Shown here: in pieces, positions 45,120 through 55,616 of the stretch
Numbering within the stretch: position 1 is the stretch's first letter
How the letters are laid out: each line of letters starts with the position of its first letter
Assembly (NCBI GenBank): GCA_037903355.1
Contig: JBAJFE010000004.1
Coordinates: 5,750,001 to 5,814,000 of the forward strand
Length of the DNA: 64,000 nucleotides
Direction of reading: 5' to 3'
DNA from: Trichuris trichiura
Taxonomy: Eukaryota > Nematoda > Enoplea > Trichinellida > Trichuridae
Notes under the pieces: generated by a model
The model's database searches: none
Seen by the model: the letters and a program-made list of their open reading frames with translations, nothing else
What the model was told of the DNA's origin: nothing
Position numbers and translations under genes: made by a program

Positions 45120-45902
45120 CTGACTTCAGGTTGAGTCTGAGTCCAACTGGGATTTGAAGATAGTAAGAGTATGAGCTATCAGGAAGCTCGTGAAGTGATT
45201 CTTCACATCATGGGCTTCTATGAAGTCAGCTTTGGAAATCCAAGTTGACTTTAATACGCACAAAAGTCTGTGGGGTTTGAAACACGAAAACTTCTTCGTC
45301 CGCTCAGAGGTTGGATCACGCTCTTAAGGTAACCGCATGGTTGAGATTTAACACTGCTAGCGTTGCACACAACTGGCTTTAAAGGGACGCCCGGTTTGTT
45401 GGTTTTTTGGAATCCATAGAGCTCGGGGCACACAGAGTTGCTCACGTAGTAGAACCTGTTTATAATGGAAGTAATGGTGCTTTCCTATGACTGCTCAGCA
45501 AAGACATTTGACAGAGGCGTGAGCTCTCTCCTCGTGTGTAATGTTAGATTAGATTGGATATGAGTGTAGATGGCATTGTTCAAACGAGTGAGCACCTTAT
45601 CTTTGTCCTGAAGCTTGTCCAATACAGGACTACATTGCCTTTATCAGTCTTAATAACGACTTTGCATTTCTTCGTCTTTAATTTTGTTGTCGCCGCTCTT
45701 TCTGTGTTGCTGAAATTAGGTTTTTCATCTGTAACAGTCCATCTGTAACAGAGGATTCGAAATGAGACCCTTGACCTCAACCGCCTATCTTCGTTTCGCC
45801 CTCTCTAGTCTTATCTCCGTCGACGCTATGTACCAAGAAAACGAGGCGTTCTTGGGGTGGGAATGAAGCTTAGACACTTAGAGAGGATCGCTTCACCACT
45901 GA
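45120..45902 (-). pseudogene. Penelope-like RT, N-terminal half, decayed
   Basis: On the minus strand, in order: SKCLSFIPTPRTPRF (about 45840-45900), KVVIKTDKGNVVLYW (about 45610-45660, the KADKGN box), PELYGFQKTNKPGVPLKPVV (about 45362-45430, the YGLPKIHK-type box), then DVKNHFTSFLIAHTLTIFKS with QLDSD (about 45125-45205), which resembles the motif A region. Stops and frame changes separate the blocks. It supplies the RT half that is missing from the copy at 30620-31674 but has the opposite orientation and stops at the edge of the R2-type remnant. Confidence 0.65.
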
Positions 45903-46393
45903 GACGAGTTTACAATGGCCTTGTCCATGTCCTAATCAGAAATCACAGCAATTTTTCTCCTTGACCTTCTGAACTGTCTCGCGTGGGACCAGTACAAATT
46001 CTACTGCTTGCGTCTCAACGTTGCCTTCAGTAAGTACTTTCATTTCCCTCGCAAACATTTCTGCAAGCCTTCTTCCGCCAAGCAACTTTCATGCGTGGAG
46101 GAATTTCTTAAGTTCCCAGCGGATCCATGGGAAACATTTAAAATCATTGCACTTTAGGTTTTGAAATAATCATTCGCAGCATTTTGCTTTTATTCAACCG
46201 TTGCAACGTCGTTATATGCTATTGCATTTGCAAAAGTGGATGGTTTTCAGCACCGCATTTTTACCAGACCAGGTACCTTATTAACTGCTGAATAGGTGTG
46301 TAAAATGTTAACACCAGGCGGCAGTACAGAGTTTAGACAAATTGTGACGCTCTGACCAATAATCTGAAGAAGTAGAATTAAAATCAAGTATCG

Positions 46394-46551
46394 TATATTA
46401 CGGTTTATAAGAACTCGCCCTACCTTAGTAAAGGGTGGTAATGATTGGCCCAGCAATCAGCGTCGCTGATCAGTTACGGCGACGCTGATTGCTGGGCCAA
46501 TCATTACCACCCTTTACTAAGGTAGCGCGAGTTCTCATAAACCGTAATATA
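46394..46551. repeat. Near-perfect 72 bp inverted repeat
   Basis: Left arm 46394-46465 and right arm 46480-46551 pair along ATATTACGGTTTAT, CTACCTTAGTAAAGGGTGG and AATGATTGGCCCAGCAATC with very few mismatches, separated by 14 bp. It lacks the family words and ribozyme core of the other foldbacks, so it may be a different recent element. Confidence 0.8.
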
Positions 46552-47128
46552 TGGTAAATTGTTTAAGCAGACGACGGGTGCAATTGCGACAAAAATAGCG
46601 CTTCTACGGGGACAAGAACGGAAGCGCAGCATTGTGGGTAGGCAAGCACAACCCACCAGGAGATCTTTCCAAGATCAGACCTGTACGTAAACGACCTCCT
46701 ACCTGCACGGTGACGCACACAATCTACTATCCACTTAGGGCTTTATGTACTGGAGAAAAAAGTACGGCATGACTGCCCTACCAGAAACTAGGAGTAGCAC
46801 ACTTGAAGGTCTGAAAATTGGGATTGAAGTTGGATCTATTCTCTTAACTGCATTCGTTGAGGATGTACTCTTTTCTAAGGTTCTTCAGCTATTAGTAATG
46901 AGGTTCTGTTGAGTTATGCACAAAAATAAAATATGGGATTTTTTTTCCTATCTGTTCTATTCATGGCCAACCTAATGTTATTATTACCGTTCTGCAGATT
47001 AAATCTAACTTCATGGATCATTCACGCAAATACTCTGCAGTGATGGATTCCGCGTTTCCATGTATCTTAAAGGTCAGCGTTCAAGACAGCGATGTATACA
47101 ATGCTTATTCACAAAGCAAAAGTGTTTT
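46552..47128. other. No gene recognised
   Basis: No supported coding or RNA feature. Confidence 0.5.
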
Positions 47129-47325
47129 CGTAGTAAAACGTTTTATTGTATGGCTTTCCCGTTCATCCTTCAATTTTAACCAACTGAAGCTTTCGGGCTG
47201 TCTCCTTTACGCGCCCTCAACGGTGGTGTAAAGAGAGAGAAAATAGATACCGGAGACAACCCGAGAGCTTCCTTTAATTAAAATTGAAGGATGAACGAGA
47301 AAACTGTACAATAGAACGTTTTACT
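47129..47325. mobile_element. Foldback element with ribozyme-like remnants
   Basis: Arms from GTAGTAAAACGTTTTATTG to CAATAGAACGTTTTACTATG; inner CGTTCATCCTTCAATTTTAA faces TTAAAATTGAAGGATGAACG. Near the centre are GAAGCTTTCGGGCTGTCTCC and GGAGACAACCCGAGAGCTTC. A right tail with ACGGACCCGTTAAGAAGAG follows. No clean target duplication found. Confidence 0.7.
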
Positions 47326-48075
47326 ATGAAAACCCACGGACCCGTTAAGAAGAGTTTTGTCTTCGACGCAGAAATGTGAGTAACTAAAATGCTGCGCTGA
47401 TAGGAGTGTTATGAAGTCACTGTTAGCACAAAAGTAGAAGTTTTTCATCATTACCGCTTGCATTTCATTGATTTATCTTAGTAGACTTGTTAAATGTTTG
47501 AGGAAGAATTACTTCAAGTTGTTGATTCGTTAAACTCACTTTGACAGAAATTTGCCGCTTCGGAACTGACACGTTGGAGATTTGCCTGCTCGCGAGAGTG
47601 AATAATAGCTCATAGAGCTTCGTTCTGTTAATAGAATTTCAGCTCAAAGGCTGTTTAAGGTGGAAGCCAATCAAATATTTGCAATTATGCAATCGCATTG
47701 ATTTTCCTGCCTCAGTCAACGTCAGAGAAATCCATGTTGCTAACTTTTTTATTTTTTGCGGTTTGACAAAGCAGTCTTTTGACGGTATAGTAGTACTTGT
47801 CTAGCTGCTCTTTCATTTTCCTGCTAGCACTTGCTGGAAGTGGTTCTACCACCGCTTTCAGAATCTCGTTGTCTAACGGTGGTCTCTACTATTTCCCACG
47901 GTTCTTCAGTGCCTCCAGCGATCTTTCAAAACATTTCATACCAAAAGCGAGGTTACAGAAAGCAATCCTTCAGCCATATGTTACCTACTACTGCGTCAAG
48001 CTGGGATCACACTAACACGATTATAGCCAAAAAGTTCATATCTATGACCCTTAAGAAATTTTTCGTTGTAGAGTA

Positions 48076-48229
48076 ATAATTTATTGAAAGAAATAAATCC
48101 GAAGTTTTGGAATCCTGCTGGTTTCACTACCAGAAAAACCAGATTTTAAAAAATTGATTCCGCGAATAATGGGACCGGTTGGGTCCCGAAAGTCGTATTT
48201 ATTTTTTTCAATAAATTATAGCTCTGCAA
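48076..48229. mobile_element. Short foldback element, decayed
   Basis: ATAATTTATTGAAAGAAATAAA faces TTTATTTTTTTCAATAAATTAT. Inside, GGGACCGGTTGGGTCCCGAA resembles helix II plus the GAAA box without the CTGANGA part. Confidence 0.55.
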
Positions 48230-48794
48230 CGAGAAATCCGAAAAAATTACAGATTTGAAAAAACTACTCCGTTACGAGAAATCCTAAAGTCATAAAAATT
48301 CAATTTGCGAAGTCAAATTCAAAAAAATCTCGAGATTACAAAACAAGAAAAGGAAGGCACTATAGTGAACGTTTCAAGAACAGAAAGCATGCGCTTTAAA
48401 AACTTCTTAACTTCGTATGACAACGCCTGACGGGAAGGAAAACAAAAATGACGCAATTCGTCGCGCTGATTCCAATTTATCATAGGCAAACCCAGATAGG
48501 TAAATAAATACCTTTGAAACATCTTTTTGAATCTCCGGTTCAAGCATATTTAAACGCGTGATGCAGACTGCTACTGGCAACCGTCTTAATGTAACCCCAC
48601 GTAAGCTTGGTATTCCAGATGAGACCAAATATGGCCCCAATTGAACAATGTGCTTGTGTCAGTTACAGTTCATTTAACAGTGAAAGAACAGCGAAGTAAT
48701 TTTGCTTCTGAAGTGTGACGTTGGAGAACACCTTTCCGTCACGCAAATTAGGCAGCTGTTACAGCACAACTTTTTTTCAAGAGTTTTCAATTGA

Positions 48795-49097
48795 TTTCGA
48801 AAGACAGGATGTCTTTTAACAGGCTTGAATAGTTTCATAGTAGATCTTCAGATTCACGGGTTTGGCCTGTTGGATGTATCTGTAAGTAAACTTCAAAGTG
48901 CCCTACCAACAAATGGATGAGCAAATTGTAAGAGAAAATACAGAACAATTTGTATACCGTACGTTTGGTATACAAATTGTTCTGTATTTTCTCTTACAAT
49001 TTGCTCATCCATCCGTTGGTAGGGCACTTTGAAGTTTACTTACAGATACATCCAACAGGCCAAACCCGTGAATCTGAAGATCTACTATGAAAAAAAA
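48795..49097. mobile_element. Foldback element, 303 bp, tail on the left
   Basis: Target duplication AGTTTTCAATTGA (13 bp) at 48782-48794 and 49098-49110. Arms begin TAGTAGATCTTCAGATTC and share all family words with the 18.4 and 21.6 kb copies. The centre keeps only GTACCGTACG-like remnants of the ribozyme. The tail (GACAGGATGTCTTTTAACAG and beyond) is on the left here but on the right in the other two, and the right end carries an A run. Confidence 0.9.
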
Positions 49098-49415
49098 AGT
49101 TTTCAATTGAAGTATTAAGCCATACCGAACGTATATTCCTTGGATAGCTGTTGCCATCACACGTTTTACTGAACCATACGAAGAAAGAAAGAAGCACTTT
49201 CACTGACCTAAGATCGTATGAAACCACAAGATAATAAATCAACCGACCTCTGCGAAAAGAAGAATTCCATGAAAGTAAACAAAAGGATAATATGGCTAGT
49301 ATCCAACCTACTGAAAGCATGAAGCTGAGACTAACGAGAAAGCAGCGAACTTAATCAGATAAAGCATTGTTATTGTTGCGTACTGGCAGTTACTTCCAAG
49401 ATTCGTAACGTCAAA

Positions 49416-52400
49416 CTAACCCTGGGCTATCGTTCGTTGAACATGACTGGCACGCTCCTGAAATTCGTGAAATGTCATTATACTGAAGTTCAGTATTGCA
49501 ATGATTCACCTCTCCGTCCCGATTCATCAAGAAAGTATGAACGTTGGAACCACTACCCCAGCTCGACTCACTTGTGCAGATCAGTTCACTTGGAGGATGG
49601 CTACTGCCACCTTGATCGTTAGCCCAAATCTGCAAACATGGTGCGTATTCTCCAATTCACATTCTAAGCTGGCTTACTTTGCACGATTTTCCAGGTTTCA
49701 GCACAATTCCTTGCGGCAATGTATAAACAATTTCCCTCTTTCCGTCGATCCTACGCTTCAGCTTCCATTCTCCGACGTTTTCCTCCTTAAAATTTTTGCG
49801 CTGAATTGGGATTGGCAGGAAATGAAATGCCTACTTTAGAGCGGTGTGTATTTTCCAAAATTATGAATTTGCCATCCAAGTCACACTCTGAAATGGTGAC
49901 ATTTCCTTTAGCCGATCTCTGGAACGTGGTTCTGGTTGACATCTCCCCACGTACAGTGCGATTGCTTTCTGTATTAAAATTTATTGCTAATGGTGAGATT
50001 ACATCAGGGAAAAAGGGCATACCAGTGGCTTCCTGTTGCTGCAGACTGTGTGACTTGACCACTTGTTCAACCATTTGTCGAAGACCGGCTCTACTTTCCT
50101 CACCTTCCAGCATTTTTCGATAGATGGCAATTTCAGCGTCCAGCATTTGCTTAGTGTCTAACAGTGCCTGCAATTCGGATACCAGAGCATGGCATTCTTC
50201 CCGCATCTTTCGCAGCTGTGCATCTCGATCATTCAATGCCATCTCATATTGACGCTGATCATCCTCAAGCTGATGGTTCAACTCCTGCACCTGCTTCTCA
50301 AGCATAACATTCTGTAAAAATCTGATATAAATAGGTGAGTTCGAAAATCTCACTACATGCCTTTCCTTCCAAGTCTGCCAATTTACCACGGAGATCTTGC
50401 ATATGATCTCGCATGCGTTTCACTTCCTCGCGTTGGTAATTACTTTCCATACCTTGACGCGAGGTAGCTGACTGAACTTCTTGAACCTATAAATGGGCAA
50501 CATGTAGCTAAAGCAGAGTCACGCCAAGAAATGTCAACAACGCACCTTCAGCTTGTACCAAGATTCCATGTCGGTTTTGTTCTGCTGCGCAATGATATCA
50601 TATTCGTTGCGAATGTCACGCACCGCCAACGCTAACTCATTTTTGAAAAACTCCCTGGTATCGGTAGGTTCGCGAGACAGCAATGCCTGCAGTTCTTTTA
50701 CTTCCTAAAAGCCTACAGGTAGGCTACTAAACTAAAAGTTGTGGTCAAACCTGGTCATGCACTCTGCGCAAAAATTCCAGCTCTTCCAATAGTGTCTGCG
50801 TCTGATTTTGAAAATCAATTCTGCTCAGCGTTTCCTGGTCCAAATCCTTGCAGACAGAAGTAGCCATAATAGACTAAGATGTTAGATTTACAAATTTACC
50901 GATCGGGCCTTCTGTAATTCATCCCAAAACTTGGCGTTGTCCTTGCTGTAACGAGACATTTCGTCGGAAACGTTTCTGAAACGTTGTCGCAGCAGCTTGA
51001 TTTCAGTTTCAGCGTCAGTTATCATGTTTCGCAAAGATGCTATCTGGTCTTTGCCATCTTGTCTAAGCCGAACTGCATCATCATATCTATAAGAACAAAT
51101 CATTTAGGCAATAGAAGACAGACATATATAAAACTCTTGAAGACAAAAATACCTGTCCCCAAAACTTGTTCGCAGGGTAAACATGCAAAATTCAAAGTAT
51201 TAAGTAGAGTATTACTGAGTAAAAGCTTCAGATGTGTGCGTGTGATTGTCTTCTGATTGTCAGTAGATTATGGCCATTAAATGCGGCGCTGATGACAGGA
51301 CGGTTAATTCGGGCAACTCTGTATCTACTAATATAAGATAATCGTACAACGGTTTACTTCCGTACATATAAGTGGTTATGCTATACGCAATGATAAGTTT
51401 TGCTGTAATCATTATTAACTGCATAATATTGTTAATGTTAATATCTTTCTCTGAAATACTGAAATCACTAGGACATTTTTGTCCCTTATAACGACGTGAT
51501 GACCGTTGCCTACGGTCACTAAGTCGTTGCAAGGGAAAAAGGTCTTACAAAACGTCACGAGCAAACATTTTTTCCATCGTTTACTAAATACGTAACTATT
51601 CGCAACAGATGTACAGGAACTCAAAACAGCCGCCACAATCAAAGCACGCTGCCTCCGTTAATAAACCTTGATAAGAGCTACTCAGCATTTTCAGGCCTTA
51701 GCAGTAAGATGAAACTCTGTTACAAGGGTGAGCCTTGCTAGGGTGGTTCGACTTATATGTACGAAACCTGATCAAGGGGAAAGAGTAGCTCACATGATAG
51801 TAATATAGTTTCGACAGTAGAGGTCTTGGTCTTCTGGCTTACTGCTTTCTAGAAGCCTCAGCATGGGATAGTTAATTATCATTAAACATAAACACAGAAT
51901 GACTAGGTTCTGCCTTCAGTTACATTAATCCCACGGTTGAATGAAGCAACAAAGAAGATGAAGCAAGCAGGTCTCGGAAACTCGATGTTCATTTTTGTAA
52001 TAAACATCTTCACAAAAGAAATGCTGACTTGTAATCATTTTCCCGTATAACAACTCTGGTCACTTACCAAACTAGAGTAAGCAAGTCGCATTGAATTGAG
52101 AACACAACAGAAAAGCCATGGTAGTAGAAATATTCGCAGACCTACTTTGACTATGTTAACTATAGCTAAGAAACCTAAGTTTAGTAAAGCGAACGTTATG
52201 TTCGAACAGTGCTCAAGAAGATCAAATATAACTACAATGCACCCACTATTTATTCTTATGGAAGAGTCCTATTACGGATTTGTCTCCATGCCGTCAGTGG
52301 GTCAGGATATCTATTTGATTTCGCCTATTTTCTTTTCCTAATAGCAATTGCCTGTCCATCTACTGGTTTCACCTTCCCCTTCATCACACGTTACTCCAGC

Positions 52401-54038
52401 CTACCGAAACGACAAGTTCGCTCCCATATAACTCATCAAAAACAATACTAACAGGAATCAGCTACCCTAAGGGACTCAATTCGTCTTGAATCGCTAATTC
52501 GCTGGTAGTGACAGGTTGTGTCAACGTAAGTATTAATAGCACAGCAAGTAATTAGGCTCAGCCTAAGTACTAAACTTGTTATTCAGAAAATGAATGTTCT
52601 GTTTGTCGCTTATTTGTTCTATCCCATTCGCATCACTTCGTACTATCGGACGAATTTATTTTTAATGTACTTTAGAATTATTGCAAACATTCGGATTAAA
52701 GGATGAAACGATAGGGTTCACTCTCGACTGAACGAAGGTTTTTAGTCCCAAATATACCCTACAGCAGATTGAATAATCGCTTTAATAGCCGTCTGAACTT
52801 AATCGATAAGAGTTTACATGTTCACTGATACGACAAGCAGCGCAGCACTTCTTTTAATAATATGCGCCTGTAATTTAGCTCGTAACGCCGAGGAAGTAAA
52901 TGAATTGAAAAATTAAAATAGGCTAGCAAAAACACAGTATAGTATAAACGCGCGGGAATCCACAACGGAAAAGTTATCGCATTCAAAACTTGAGTACTTC
53001 ATTTAGCACGACACAGATCGCTCATTGTTGCTTACACGAGTGCAATCCTGTCTGCATGCGAAAAGATCAGCCGAAGGGCATTAAAGTTTTTACAACGACG
53101 TCAAGAGATTAAATAACTTGCTTAACCTGTGAGAACGTACTGTGACATATCTTATTTTCCATTAACACTTAAATGGTCAGCGCATAAATGAAATATTAAC
53201 AAGTGAAAGAACTTTCTTTCACTGTAAAGTCAGTAAACAACATTTTGGACACTAGAACTGATTGTAGACCTTAACGGTATAAACTAGTCACGCTGGACAT
53301 TATCTTGTGCTAGTTTATGCCCTCTTGTGTAACACTACATTGACCGTATTTGGTCCATGTCAAGTTACGTTAATCACGCTGCGAACCTTGCATTGTGATC
53401 AAATCCGATTGATTAATCGTTAAACCCGCAATTGCAAAGTAGCGAAATTGATAATAGACCAACATTTCGTTAAATGCCCAAGTAGGAACAGTGTATCTGC
53501 ACTGTGAACTAGTTAACACAGGTTTGGTGACCCACCTTCGACGGTACTCGGCGATATCGTCCTGAAGTCGAGATATTTGCACTTCGATTTCACTCTTCTG
53601 CCGTGCCATATCATCAATTGTTCGTCGAGCATTGCTCAGGTCTTCTGCATACTTGTCCTTTATGTCTGACGTGTCCTTCCCCCAACGACTGCGCAGATCT
53701 TCAAGATCACCAACTAGCTTTCTATTTTGCGACTCAAGGCCCTTGACACGGTCAATGTAGTTGCTCAGACGGTCATTTAAATTTTGCATCTCCCGCTTCT
53801 CTTTCTCCGTAGCAGCCAGAAAAGACTGGGCTGCATTAGCAGAGAAGGACGGGCTGATGCCCGAAACGGTCGAACTGCCCATTTCTGTAACAATCTTCAG
53901 AACCCTTCCGCCTGGCGTCTGTGCAGCGGAACCCATGCCGCTACTGCTCCTCGTTGAAGATCGTCCTGCTGTGCGAGGTGTAATCGAGGAACGGTACTCC
54001 CCTTCGTATTCCAATGTGCTTTCGGCCGTTTTAGACAT
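49416..54038 (-). CDS. Cytoplasmic intermediate filament protein, nine exons
   Basis: Coding exons on the minus strand: 53536-54038, 50900-51086, 50751-50846, 50546-50704, 50361-50486, 49835-50311, 49678-49800, 49510-49629 and 49416-49457. All phases agree and give 610 residues. The head (1-77) is Ser/Thr/Arg-rich. Coil 1A starts near 78 ([20 protein letters not shown]). The rod ends with the conserved [17 protein letters not shown] (about 415-430). A lamin-tail domain covers about 490-597 ([46 protein letters not shown]). The rod length fits the long coil 1B of nematode and lamin-like filaments rather than vertebrate cytoplasmic ones. Such proteins form dimers that assemble into cytoplasmic filaments supporting epidermis and other tissues. 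Introns are 2449, 53, 46, 59, 49, 34, 48 and 52 bp, in transcript order. Intron 5 has a GC donor (AAG|GCATGT). A splice acceptor lies 7 nt before the ATG. Confidence 0.93.
50312..50360 (-). other. GC-AG intron of the intermediate filament gene
   Basis: A 49 bp intron with donor AAG|GCATGT and acceptor TTTTTACAG. Using the nearest GT instead (4 bp downstream) would create an immediate stop. The GC donor restores the family-conserved join DLEGK|NVMLEKQ. Confidence 0.75.
51087..53535 (-). other. Large first coding intron of the intermediate filament gene
   Basis: Donor AAG|GTGGGT and acceptor TTCTTATAG. At 2449 bp it is about 50 times longer than the other introns. It contains a weak ribozyme-like remnant (GCGCTGATGACAGGACGG near 51287, plus strand) but no clear coding sequence. 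Regulatory elements may lie here. Confidence 0.8.
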
Positions 54039-54053
54039 GCTGCTTCTGAAATC
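54039..54053 (-). promoter_or_regulatory. 3' splice site just before the start codon
   Basis: TTTGATTTCAG|AAGCAGC-ATG: an acceptor seven bases before the intermediate filament start codon (AG at 54046-54047). It is either a spliced-leader trans-splice site, common in nematodes, or the end of an intron in the 5' UTR. Confidence 0.6.
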
Positions 54054-55466
54054 AAAAGAAAGATAAGAAAGATTTTGCATAAAGACGACGACCAGATACA
54101 GCGCAGCAATAAACAGTGCAACCGCGTGAAGGACAACACAGACACTCGACTAAGACAACCCGTAAAGAAGAAGCAATTTGACGCCTTTCGTACCGGTTGG
54201 CGGGACCAGTTTGCGATTACCTTGACGTTCAATGATACTGAGTCATGTGCAGGAACGCTTACGCTGAGACTATGTTGTACGTGGCACACGAGACCCAGTC
54301 AACAACATTTTACGATAGAAACCTGTTTTACTGGTAATGGCAGGAAACTAAGGGTCGCATTTTTCCTGTTGTTGGCAGTCGCTCCATCGTGAGTAGCTCG
54401 ATTAAAGAACTCACTTGGTTCGTTCTCTGACGACAATTCACCAATTCGCAGAAACATTCCAGTGCTCATTTTATGTCTTTCCCAATGAATCAGTAAAAAG
54501 AAATTGGTCGCGCTAGGTAGGTGATGTTTCCCAAGGGCAGTAGGTGTTCGACCTTTCAAGGATGAGCACAAAAAAATTTACTTTTTCCCCAGGCCCTGAC
54601 TGGCTCACCAGCAGACTATCTCGTTTGAGCTGCCAAGTTTTTTATTAATAACACGTCTTGAGTAAGTTGCAATGGCGGCGAAAACGCCTTACTTATGACC
54701 GTTTAACAAACAACTAGACGAAAAATGTCATTTGCATTGCAATGGTGAATCATCAATTCAATCTGACTTTATTTTAAGCATTTCTTTTCAACTGCTGTAT
54801 TCCTCCGCAGTCTCCAAACTTTAAACTTCTAATAATGGAACGAGTATATTCCGACTATTGGTAATCGCCAAAATTGACCCTGATTTCAAACTGCAGCAAC
54901 GTGTGAAATTAGTTAGCACAACATAGTTAAAGAACGTCTAATTGCGATTTGCTAAAGCCAATTTTAATTGCAGACTGAATTAGAATGAATTCTATTCTTG
55001 GACTACATCGGATTTTGCACTGAAAAATAAAAACGCCGGTATTCAATTCTCAAACTGTTTCCCAGGTTCGACCTATTGGTATTCAGTTCCGCACAAGCAG
55101 ACAACGTATTGAAGATGAAACAGCTACCCTTTCTTTTTATGAATTTCTCCGAAGCTCATTCGGGATAGCAGATACGTGGAAAGAATAGAAACCAAGTTCT
55201 ATCCACCGATCTACAGCAGACAGTTCTCAGATCGTGTGATAAAATGTTTCAAGGTGCTTCTATCAAGCTGCAGACAAAGTTCTGCTTAGCGTGTCTGGCC
55301 TGCGAGACCCAGAGGCAAAATAGAAAGAGCAAACAACGAATGAAAAATTGATCGGCAACATGCCTATTCATTTGCAACGTTAGCGAGTAACGACTTAACC
55401 AAACGAAAGACGAACCAAACTTATTGCTCGCAAACGTCTAAAGGCGAAATGTATTAGCTTTAGTAG
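54054..55466. other. 5' flank of the intermediate filament gene
   Basis: Expected to hold the promoter; no distinctive motif was identified. Short ORFs on both strands are unsupported. Confidence 0.4.
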
Positions 55467-55475
55467 CTTTTGAGC

Positions 55476-55607
55476 TCTACTTCATACGGTGTGTATTCTT
55501 GCCCGTTGATGGGTTCTGAAATTAAACCGAATTTTCAGTTTCGGTTTAATTTCAGTTCAATCGGTTTAATTTCAGAACCCATCAACGGGCAAGAATACAC
55601 ACCGTAT
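55476..55607. mobile_element. Short foldback element
   Basis: Target duplication CTTTTGAGC (9 bp) at 55467-55475 and 55608-55616. Arms ATACGGTGTGTATTCTTGCC and its complement continue through GGGTTCTGAAATTAAACCGA and are perfect for about 45 bp. The centre repeats TCGGTTTAATTTCAG. No ribozyme core. Confidence 0.8.
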
Positions 55608-55616
55608 CTTTTGAGC

